From contig JAKQLF010000216.1 of assembly GCA_029567325.1 (NCBI GenBank), positions 1-45,130 on the forward strand: a stretch of DNA of 45,130 bases. Direction: 5' to 3'. The notes under the pieces were generated by a model. The model saw only the letters and a list, made by a program, of their open reading frames with translations, was not told where the DNA came from and searched no databases. Below, piece by piece: positions 10,977-19,600 of this stretch. The translations under genes and the position numbers were made by a program. How positions within the stretch are numbered: position 1 is the first letter of the stretch; every line of letters starts with the position of its first letter. This stretch comes from Bacteroidota bacterium (GTDB taxonomy: Bacteria > Bacteroidota > Bacteroidia > Chitinophagales > Saprospiraceae).

Positions 10977-13144
10977 TGAAACACACACGACTCACCTTGC
11001 TGCTGATTTTCTTTGCAACTTTTATGATACAAAAGGCTGATGGTCAAGTACATCTGAAAAAAGAGGCAATCAAAATGTTGGCAAATGCCAAGTACAAGGA
11101 GGTTGTTTCCATTGTCAACGGCATGGAATCTGAAAAAGAGGATGGTGAGTTATTGACTATGAGGGGAATCAGCTATTATTTTTTGAATAAGCCTGATTTA
11201 GCCATCAAAGATTTGCGAAAAGCTCATTCCATGGGTTCTTCAAATCCCAATCTTTTTCTTTATTCTGCTAAAAGTTATTACGCCCAAGGTAATTACGAAG
11301 ACGCTGCTTTGTTTTACAAAAACTATCTCAAATCGATAGACAGTAATCATGAGGATGTTCCCTTTATCGTCAACGAAATCAAAAGGTGTGCTGCGAATGC
11401 ACAATTTCAATCCGATCTTTCTATGGCGTACGTGGAAAATTTGGGAGGCTCAGTGAATTCAGAGTATGATGAAAAATTACCCAAACACAGTCCCAATCAT
11501 CAGAATAAATACTATTTCTCCTCTGATCGTGATCTTTCTGCAGGCGGTTTACGTGATGCAGAGGGTATGAAAGATGAAATGTATGGTAGATACACAATGG
11601 ACATGTATTCTGTAGAGTTGATCAATGGTAACTGGACACCCGTTTACACATTCAACAGCTTGCAAAACACTGCCAAAAACGAATACATCCAAGGATTTAA
11701 TGGAGACGGCAATACCTTATACTTTTTGAAATCAACCGGACTGAATACTAGTGAACTTTATGCGGATTCATTCAACCTTGATATAGAAAAAAGAGCTTTC
11801 CCCAAGGCTGTTGTTTCAGGTTTTGACGGTTCTATTGGCGATAAAGATTTATTCTTATTTAATGATTCACTTTGGTTGTTTTCTTCCATGCGTGCGGGTG
11901 GTTTTGGTGGTTATGATTTATATTTTATGCGCAAAGTAGATGGCAATTGGGAGCAGCCACAAAACTTTGGTCCATCTATCAATTCCAATTACAACGATGT
12001 AAGTCCGTTTCTGAGCAAAGGATCTAAAGTATTGACTTTTAGTTCTGACAGATTGGAGGGCTTTGGTGGATTCGACATATTTGTTTCTGGATATAATCTG
12101 GAAAAAGAACTTTGGGATAATCCTAGAAATTTAGGTTCACCTGTAAATTCACCTATGGATGAACTTGGTTTTTTTGTAAGTGCTGATGGTAGTCAGGCGG
12201 TTTTATCTTCCAATCGGATCAATGGTTTCGGAGGATTTGATATATACATTGCTTATCTCAAAACACAACTCTTAGACCAATTGGAATATGTAGAAGTGCC
12301 ATTATGGTTGGATATTCCTGCTGAAGATTTGGCAGATGCGGATCCATTTGGTGATATTGGAGTAATAAAAACACCAGAAGATCAGCCACAAACTCCCACA
12401 GCAGAAGCCAAGGAATTTCTCAATCAGCCTATTTTACTTTCCGAAAATGATGACCAGATCAATGCAACGGGCCAATACAATCTCAACAATCTGGCAGACT
12501 TGATGAAGATCAATCCAGAGATCAATGTCATTTTCCTCAGCAGTACATCAACTGTAGGCATGGCCGATTTCAATCTTTTTTATACGGTGAAAAGAGGTGA
12601 GCAAGTCGTAGATTATTTGTCTAGAAAAGGCATTAACAAAAACAGAATGACCATCGTGGGCAAAGGTGATCACTTTCCTTTGGTAAACCCAGGCGAATCT
12701 AGGATAGCAGCCACGCTAAACAACCGCGTAGACATCAAAATTTTTGATTACAATGCCTCTAGAGTGCGGGTTTTTGACGATCCACCAACAGTTCTTTCTA
12801 CCTTGATTGACGAGCGTTCTGTCAACTTTAATAAAAATTTCTCCACACTTTTTTATGCTGTAAAAATTGCAGAAACCAGCCAGATGTTACGAACTGATCT
12901 GATCAAAACAGCAAAAGAAGCATTCATTATAAAATCCCCTAATAAGGATTTTTATGAATATTACGTCGGTCTTTTTGATCATTACAATGCGGCAAGGGGT
13001 ATGAAAAATGACTTGCTCAGACAAAATGTGATGAATGCTGAGGTAGTTCCATTTTTATATGGTAGAAAATTGGACGCAGCTAGTATCCAGAACAACCTCA
13101 CTGCATTTCCAGACCTGGAAGACTATTTGAAATACGAAAAATAG
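10976..13144 (+). CDS. TPR / PD40 propeller / OmpA-like envelope protein
   Basis: A 722-residue exported protein (signal MKHTRLTLLLIFFATFMIQ then KADGQ). Order: TPR-like helices (about 25-125, including NPNLFLYSAKSYYAQGNYEDAALFYKNYL); a PD40/WD40-like propeller (about 150-425) with repeated YYFSSDR, SSMRAGGFGGYDLYFM and FSSDRLEGFGGFDIF strands; an OmpA-like domain (about 475-600, KRGEQVVDYLSRKGINKNRM ending NNRVDIKIFD); and a helical tail of about 120 residues. This resembles PorE/SprE-type T9SS envelope proteins but has an extra tail. The Asp of the OmpA H-T-D motif is not evident (SSTSTVG stands there), so peptidoglycan binding may be lost. It is coupled to the E2 gene by a one-base overlap. 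Confidence 0.8.
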   Translation: MKHTRLTLLLIFFATFMIQKADGQVHLKKEAIKMLANAKYKEVVSIVNGMESEKEDGELLTMRGISYYFLNKPDLAIKDLRKAHSMGSSNPNLFLYSAKSYYAQGNYEDAALFYKNYLKSIDSNHEDVPFIVNEIKRCAANAQFQSDLSMAYVENLGGSVNSEYDEKLPKHSPNHQNKYYFSSDRDLSAGGLRDAEGMKDEMYGRYTMDMYSVELINGNWTPVYTFNSLQNTAKNEYIQGFNGDGNTLYFLKSTGLNTSELYADSFNLDIEKRAFPKAVVSGFDGSIGDKDLFLFNDSLWLFSSMRAGGFGGYDLYFMRKVDGNWEQPQNFGPSINSNYNDVSPFLSKGSKVLTFSSDRLEGFGGFDIFVSGYNLEKELWDNPRNLGSPVNSPMDELGFFVSADGSQAVLSSNRINGFGGFDIYIAYLKTQLLDQLEYVEVPLWLDIPAEDLADADPFGDIGVIKTPEDQPQTPTAEAKEFLNQPILLSENDDQINATGQYNLNNLADLMKINPEINVIFLSSTSTVGMADFNLFYTVKRGEQVVDYLSRKGINKNRMTIVGKGDHFPLVNPGESRIAATLNNRVDIKIFDYNASRVRVFDDPPTVLSTLIDERSVNFNKNFSTLFYAVKIAETSQMLRTDLIKTAKEAFIIKSPNKDFYEYYVGLFDHYNAARGMKNDLLRQNVMNAEVVPFLYGRKLDAASIQNNLTAFPDLEDYLKYEK

Positions 13145-13153
13145 CAGTCATTT

Positions 13154-13654
13154 ATGAGTAATAATGTACCAACTATAGCTGACTTACTTTCATTTTTTCC
13201 GGAAGTAACCTTGCCTTTTACAATAACTGAAGAGTCTATGGATCATTTCCGACTCACAAACGAAGATCTTCCATTTGCATTGATCAATGCCTTTTTGGAA
13301 GAATGGGAAGGTGTCGATGAAGATGATATGACAGAATATTTCCCCTGTTTAAAATTACCATCGGAGGAACAGTATGAGTGTATACTCTATTGGCGTGCTG
13401 CTTTTCTAAAATATGAATACATTCTCACCACTATCAATAAGTCTGGAGATGTGATCAGTAGACGGGTGATTGCTGGTAGTAGATATGAAGGCAGTCATTT
13501 CTTAAAATCAGCCGCCAGAGTGGATGAAGATCGCATCATTCACATCATGACAGGTATCATGAGTGCGGATCAAAATGAACTAGACCCCGAATTGAGCAAA
13601 CCATATAATATGGAGATCATGCCTTCTGGCGAAATAATTTCATATAAAGAATAA
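13154..13654 (+). CDS. Hypothetical acidic protein
   Basis: I do not recognise this 166-residue protein. It has no signal peptide or membrane segment and is clearly acidic (EEWEGVDEDDMTEYF; DQNELDPELSK), so it is probably cytoplasmic. Two parts stand out: a helical N-terminal half (TIADLLSFFPEVTLPFTITE) and a strand-like C-terminal half (ILTTINKSGDVISRRVIAGS). It starts 9 bp after the OmpA-like gene and ends 11 bp before the phosphatase start, so it belongs to the same transcription unit. Its coding status is supported by tight packing, a normal ATG and composition like its neighbours. Confidence 0.75.
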   Translation: MSNNVPTIADLLSFFPEVTLPFTITEESMDHFRLTNEDLPFALINAFLEEWEGVDEDDMTEYFPCLKLPSEEQYECILYWRAAFLKYEYILTTINKSGDVISRRVIAGSRYEGSHFLKSAARVDEDRIIHIMTGIMSADQNELDPELSKPYNMEIMPSGEIISYKE

Positions 13655-13665
13655 AATCCATCGTG

Positions 13666-14823
13666 ATGAGGTTTAAAATCATTTTTAGTTTGCTTTTCAT
13701 AGTTGCCACATTGAATACTGGCTGTAAAACTCAAGCAAAAATAAATACCCAAAATTCGGCTTTCACCAACGCTGATAAAACTCCTAAAAACATCATTTTG
13801 ATGATTGGAGATGGCATGGGACTCACGCAGATCACAGCTGCTATGATCAGCAATGGTTACAAACTCAATCTAGAGCGAATGCCCATCACAGGTTTTCATA
13901 AGTCATACAGCTCAGATGATTTGATAACCGACTCGGCAGCTGGGGCAACCTCTTTTGCTTGTGGAGTAAAAACCTATAATGCGGCCATTGGTGTGACAGA
14001 TGATACACTAGCCTCGCAAACCATATTGGAGGAAGTACAAGATGCAGGCATGCAAACAGGCGTTGTGGTCACATCAACCATCGTTCATGCTACACCGGCT
14101 TCTTTCATTTCACATAATAGAAATCGCAACAATTACGAGGAGATTGCTGAAGATATCATAGATTGTAAGGCTGATTATTTGATTGGCGGCGGGAAAAAAT
14201 ATTTTGATCGCAGAAAAGATGAAAAAAATATACTCGAGGAAATGAAGAAAAACGGCTATGCTGTATCTACTTTTCTTGAAACTGACCCCGAAAATGTGGT
14301 GGTGACTCCAGGTAAAAAACTATTCTATTTAGCCGCTGATGGAGACCCATTGTCAGTAGAGCAAGGCAGAAATTATTTGGAGCCCATGAGTATGAAAGTC
14401 ATCCATGCATTGAGTCAATCGAAGGATGGTTTTTTCCTCATGATTGAAGGTTCACAAATAGATTGGGGCGGTCATGGCAATAACATCAAACAAGTTGTCA
14501 CCGAAACCATAGACTTTGATAAAACGATAGGAAGTGTATTGGACTGGGTCAATAAAAATGGAGAAACTTTGTTAATTATTACTGCTGATCATGAAACAGG
14601 AGGTTTGGCTATAAACCCTGGGACAACCATGGATTCATTGGTTGTTTCGTTTGCCACCACACACCATTCAGGTACACTCATCCCTGTTTTCTCCGCAGGG
14701 CCAGGAAGTACCATGTTCAGTGGTATTTATGAAAACACAGCAATTTATCATAAAATGAGGCATGCACTCAACTTTCCAAAGCGTACCCAACCAAAGATTC
14801 TAAATGTCTCAGCAAAGAAATAA
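13666..14823 (+). CDS. Alkaline phosphatase (lipoprotein)
   Basis: A metal-dependent phosphomonoesterase of the PhoA superfamily, likely anchored in the envelope. MRFKIIFSLLFIVATLNTGC gives a lipobox with Cys at residue 20. Family residues: ILMIGDGMGLTQ (metal Asp), ITDSAAGATSFACG (nucleophile Ser near 89), HATPASFISHN, MIEGSQIDWGGHGNN, ADHETGG and a late HHSG. The 385-residue length is typical of the compact bacterial form. The ATG at 13666 is preferred over the GTG one codon upstream. The last 20 bp overlap lpxH, so it lies in the same unit as the upstream genes. It releases phosphate from organic esters; whether it responds to phosphate starvation is not visible. Confidence 0.92.
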   Translation: MRFKIIFSLLFIVATLNTGCKTQAKINTQNSAFTNADKTPKNIILMIGDGMGLTQITAAMISNGYKLNLERMPITGFHKSYSSDDLITDSAAGATSFACGVKTYNAAIGVTDDTLASQTILEEVQDAGMQTGVVVTSTIVHATPASFISHNRNRNNYEEIAEDIIDCKADYLIGGGKKYFDRRKDEKNILEEMKKNGYAVSTFLETDPENVVVTPGKKLFYLAADGDPLSVEQGRNYLEPMSMKVIHALSQSKDGFFLMIEGSQIDWGGHGNNIKQVVTETIDFDKTIGSVLDWVNKNGETLLIITADHETGGLAINPGTTMDSLVVSFATTHHSGTLIPVFSAGPGSTMFSGIYENTAIYHKMRHALNFPKRTQPKILNVSAKK

Positions 14824-15568
14824 AATATTTTTTGCAAGTGATTTTCACCTTGGTGCTGCTGCAATAGAAGGGAGTAAGGACCGTGAAAAAAAGATAGTAG
14901 AATGGCTGCATTTGGTTGGTCCTCAAGCCTCTGAAATATTTTTAGTTGGGGATATTTTTGATTATTGGTTTGAATATGCGGAGGTCATCCCAAAAGGATA
15001 TACACGTCTCTTGGGTACAATTGCAAAATATGCCGATGCCGGAGTAAAATTCCATTTTTTTACTGGAAACCATGACATGTGGGTTTTTGATTACTTCACC
15101 AAGGAATTGGGCATGGACATCCATTATACTCCCAAAGTTTTTGAGCGATTTGGCAAAAAAATCTTTGTCGGCCATGGTGATGGATTGGGGCCGGGAGATC
15201 GCTCATATAAGATGATCAAAAAAGTATTCAATCATCGATTGAGTAAGTGGTTATTTGCCAGAATACACCCCAATACGGGAATAAAAATCATGAGATCTAC
15301 CAGCAAAAGCAGCCGTCTTTCAGACAGCGAGCAGGACCACATCCAAAATATGGCAGATGAGTGGTTGGTACAATTCTCTGAAGAATATCTAAAAGACAAT
15401 CAGATCGATTATTTCATTTTTGGACATAGGCACATTCCCATTACCCACACATTAAGCAATGGTAAATCCGTTTATTTCAATCTTGGAGAATGGTGGAAAT
15501 CCTGCACCTATCTGGAGATGGGAGTTGAGGAAATTGGGCTGAAGAGGTTTGATGTAGGGGTAATTTGA
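14804..15568 (+). CDS. lpxH: UDP-2,3-diacylglucosamine diphosphatase (LpxH-type)
   Basis: A calcineurin-like metallophosphoesterase that cleaves UDP-2,3-diacylglucosamine to lipid X and UMP in lipid A synthesis, on the cytoplasmic membrane face. The metal-binding blocks are all present: FASDFHLG, VGDIFDYWFEY, FTGNHDMW, VGHGDGLGPGD and FGHRHIP. At 254 residues it fits the Bacteroidetes LpxH group. It overlaps the phosphatase gene by 20 bp and closes the five-gene run that begins at 9627. The lpxB gene for the next lipid A step is at 40793 in this window. Confidence 0.88.
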   Translation: MSQQRNKIFFASDFHLGAAAIEGSKDREKKIVEWLHLVGPQASEIFLVGDIFDYWFEYAEVIPKGYTRLLGTIAKYADAGVKFHFFTGNHDMWVFDYFTKELGMDIHYTPKVFERFGKKIFVGHGDGLGPGDRSYKMIKKVFNHRLSKWLFARIHPNTGIKIMRSTSKSSRLSDSEQDHIQNMADEWLVQFSEEYLKDNQIDYFIFGHRHIPITHTLSNGKSVYFNLGEWWKSCTYLEMGVEEIGLKRFDVGVI

Positions 15569-15698
15569 GGTTTGGAAGTGGGGCGATTATATTTCCAAAT
15601 GCGAATTATGGGCTCAATTTACACCAGAAACACCTTTAATCGAGTAGATTTGTTTGATAAAGAAATTTTAATTCCTGGTATAAATTAGGACAATCATC

Positions 15699-16568
15699 AT
15701 GAAAAAGTTGAGCTTCATTTTCATATATTTTTTACTTGCTTCGCTTTATGGCCAGGAAGTGATTCCTTTGTATCCAGGCATAGCTCCTGGTTCTGAAAAC
15801 TGGACCTGGGAAGAAAAGACGGTTGGTGCGAATACAGGCAATTCCATGGTTTATAATGTCTCCAAACCAACCTTGACCTATTACCGGGCCCCCGAAAATA
15901 TTAGATCCGGAGCTGTGATGCTGGTGGCTCCCGGAGGCGCCTTCCACATTCTTTCTATTGAAAATGAAGGCAACAAAGTAGCTGAGTTTCTAAATGGTCT
16001 GGGCATAGATGCCTTTGTTTTAAAATACAGATTGTCTCACATCTATGGACAAGATCCTATGCAGGAATTGTTTGGCTTGATGAGTGATTTCAAAAAGCTT
16101 GACTCAATAAACACCCCAACAGTAGCATTTGCGACCCAAGATGGCATCCGCGCTTTGTCCTTGATTCATGAAATGTCTGAGATGAAAGGATTCGATACTG
16201 GCAAAATCGGCATGATGGGTTTTTCTGCCGGTGCCACCCTGACGATGAGCGTTCTTATGTCTGCCGAACAGAAACTAAAACCCTCCATCGTCGCACCTTT
16301 TTACTTGTATAAACCTGCTGTCATCGGCAAAATATTTCCTGAAAAACAAACTCCAATGTTCATAGCAGTTGCAAGCGACGATGGGCTCAAGTTTGTTCCA
16401 CACAGCATAGAGTTATACAATGAGTGGATGGGCAAGGCTCAACCTACCGAACTTCACATCTACGAAAGTGGCAACCATGGCTTCGGCATGCAAGCCAAAG
16501 GAACTGCCTCCGACCAATGGCCTTCAGATTTTAAATCATGGTTGAAGCAAAGAAAGTGGTTGAAATAA
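15699..16568 (+). CDS. Secreted alpha/beta hydrolase (BD-FAE / xylanase-like)
   Basis: A 289-residue exported esterase-like protein (signal MKKLSFIFIYFLLASLYGQE). It has the alpha/beta hydrolase pattern: an oxyanion-hole segment VAPGGAFHIL, nucleophile elbow GFSAGATL, an Asp in VASDDGLKF and a late His in ESGNHGFGMQ. This arrangement matches the group annotated as xylanase or acetyl-xylan esterase in Bacteroidetes. Removal of ester groups from plant-type polysaccharide is likely but substrate is inferred. A TAGATTTG box (15645-15652) lies about 46 bp upstream. It converges on the PKD protein gene. Confidence 0.8.
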   Translation: MKKLSFIFIYFLLASLYGQEVIPLYPGIAPGSENWTWEEKTVGANTGNSMVYNVSKPTLTYYRAPENIRSGAVMLVAPGGAFHILSIENEGNKVAEFLNGLGIDAFVLKYRLSHIYGQDPMQELFGLMSDFKKLDSINTPTVAFATQDGIRALSLIHEMSEMKGFDTGKIGMMGFSAGATLTMSVLMSAEQKLKPSIVAPFYLYKPAVIGKIFPEKQTPMFIAVASDDGLKFVPHSIELYNEWMGKAQPTELHIYESGNHGFGMQAKGTASDQWPSDFKSWLKQRKWLK

Positions 16569-16599
16569 ATGAAACTTATGTTTTATTTCTATTCAAGCC

Positions 16600-16614
16600 T
16601 ACAGGTTTCCTGTA
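16600..16614. other. Small inverted repeat between convergent genes
   Basis: TACAGG-TTT-CCTGTA is a perfect 6-bp stem with a 3-nt loop between two convergent genes. There is no T-tract on either side, so it is not a convincing intrinsic terminator. Confidence 0.35.
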
Positions 16615-16695
16615 AAATATGTAAATCTATAGTTTCATGGAAGTGTATATAAGCGACACATGCATGACACGTGCCTGACAGATTTATACTGTTAC

Positions 16696-19600
16696 TCACC
16701 TTAAAATAGTCACAGACCCCCTGTAAACCTTCCTAATTCCACTCTCAAAAACAACATTTGCAATCCAGCTATATGCTCCTTGAGGCAACAATTCTCCTTT
16801 ATATGTTCCGTCCCAGGAAGCCCCGGGCTGGTTATCTGTTAAGGTCTTATCTTCCCAAACTTTTTCTCCCCATGGTGAATAAATTGCAATTTCATAGGCT
16901 TCCAAGCCAAGTCCTACCGGTTTGAAAACCCTTACTCCTGGCTCTCCATATTCAGGAGAAATAGCATTGGGTGCAAAAAAAGTGTTTATCCATTCAGGTT
17001 GAATGATTTTGGTTATGCTGTCAACACAACTAAGCCTTCCAAGATTACTTTGTGAAACAGTAAGCGTTACTTCAACTGGTCGATTAATGTTATAAATATG
17101 CTCAGGATTTTCAATCGTTTCAAAAAATCCATCTCCAAAATTCCAAAACCATTGGTCAGCGTTTTCGCTCAAATTGTCAAAACGAACTTCTCCCAAACGG
17201 GCATTATCAAACGCTGATTCGTAATTAAAGTCTGCAATTGGAGCTTCAAAGATTTCAATTGCATCCAAATAAGTCAACGTGTCCCTACATAAATCATTGA
17301 ATATTGCAATGAATTGTATATCATATACACCTTGATTTGAAAATGAAATCTGAGGAATCCTATCCGTACTTTTCCCTAGCCCCTCAAAATCCCATAAATA
17401 AGAAATTGCATTTTTACTTTCATTCATAAAAACCAAAAGTTCCTGCTCACAATGATCTCTTTCAAAGCTTATTTCTGCTTCTGGTTGCTGGTATATGTTG
17501 ACAATCCTGAATGAAGTATCTTTACAGTTAAATTGATTTGCAACAGTTAAATTAATCTGATATTCGCCTGGTGCGTCAAAATTTACTTCGAGGTTTTTAG
17601 TGCTAGCTATGACTTTATTTTCCTGAAACCAAGTGTATGCTTGACCATCATTGGTCAAATTTTTGAATTCAACGCGCATGGGGACTCCACATTCTTTTTC
17701 TTTAGCAAATTCAAAATCAGCTATGGGTAAAGGGTGAATTACCATCTGTTGTATGGAGGAATCACTTGGGCATCCATTGGTATTGGAAGCCACCAGTTTT
17801 ATATCAAAAACGCCATCCTGGTTGAAAATAAAACTTGTTTCGGGTCTATTGTCAGTATTATCGCCCGGGAATTGCCAAAACAATGAAGAAAATCCGGTTG
17901 ATAAACTGCTAAAATTTACATTTAGGCCAGCACATCCACTATTTATTTCTTGGTTGAATAGAGCTTTTGGAGTTTCTTTTACTGTTATGGCCTTTTGTAA
18001 TTCAGCTTTACATCCAAAAGCACTTTGAGCCATGAGTCCAACTAAAATTTCTTTCGCATCTTTAGCAATATATTGGATATTTTTTTCTGTGGATGTAAGA
18101 GTGTCTATTGTCCAGAGGTAGGTATTTGCGCCAATGGTTTCATTAATCGTAAAAATGGTATCGTGATTTTGGCAAATTTCTACCTTTTGAAAATTGAAAT
18201 TTATCATTGGTTTAGGGTAAACAATAAAGCCAGTTTGGATGGTATCGGCGCTACAATTGTTTTTATCAATAACCTTTAATTTTACCTCATAAGTCCCAGG
18301 ATTTTTAAAAACAAAGGAAGGATTTTCAATATTGGAATTTTCATTACCGAAGTCCCAATCATAAGCCAATCCAGCTGTGCTATTATTTTTGAATTGTACT
18401 ACTAATGGTTCACAACCATTCTTGACATCAGCTTGAAATTCAACTTTTGGCAACCCAACAATTTGTATAGAATTTGTAGCGGTCAAAGGACAATTATTCA
18501 AAGCTGAAAAACTTGTTAATTTGATCATGTAATTTCCTGTATCCTGAAATACATGCGATGGGCTAAAATCATTAGACGTGAGTCCATCTCCAAACTCCCA
18601 AAAGGAGGCTGTATTTATTTCAGAATTATTGAGCAGTTTTATCGTATCAAATAAACATCCAATTTTAGGAATATCAACAGCTATATTGGGAGCAGGCTTC
18701 ACTTCTAACAAAACCGAATCTATATCCATTCCGCATCTGGAAGCGTACAAATAAAGTTTGTAATACCCTGGTTTAGTTAAAGGTGCATTCATGAAATCAC
18801 CGTTGTAATTTTGAATTACTCCTGTCGGGTCCAAAAGTGCCCAACTGTTGATTGATCCAGGCGTAGAATAAGCCAGGCTTTTTAATGTATCATATTGACA
18901 AAAAGATGTTCTTTGCACCTCTATAAAAGCTTTTACATCGGGAGGATATACTTTAATCGATTTGTAGGACGTATCAGTTCCACAATTATTCACGCCTATT
19001 AATTGCACAGTATAATTGGTCACACTGTCATTCAACATCAAAAAGGTTTGTCTCTCTGGAAGGCTATCATTGCTGATGATACCATTGCCAAAATCCCATC
19101 TAAAGTTAGCTACTTGACCGCGGCTATTATTTGAAAAATTCAAGATCAAGGGAGAACATCCTTCTCCTTCTTCAACTCCAAAACTAATGATGGGGTAAGG
19201 GTGAACAAGGATTGGTTTTTCTATAATCTCAACGCCACAATTGTTATTCACCTCCAACCTAATAATGAATAAACTGTCTCTGTCAATTTGATCAATTGCT
19301 GAGAAAATCGGATTAAAATCATTATAAATTTCACCATTCACATGCCAGGTTGATGTATAATTCACACCAATACTTTTATTTATAACCATTGGCGTCAATG
19401 GTGCGCAGCCCTCTTGGTTCATTAGTTCAAAATCTGGTTCTGCTTTTGTGATGATGTCAATTTGCTCAGTGATGCTGTTTTCGCAACCGAAATCATCGCT
19501 TACTTGCAGCTTAAAATCAAACCGACCTGTATTCTGGTAGATATGAATGACACTGTCGAGATTGGTAGATGTTCCATCACCGAAATCCATAGTTGATGCA

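Noticed and set aside
13666-15568. A dedicated phosphate-starvation (Pho) operon
   Set aside because: Only one phosphatase is present and its operon partners are not Pho genes; no Pho box could be recognised.
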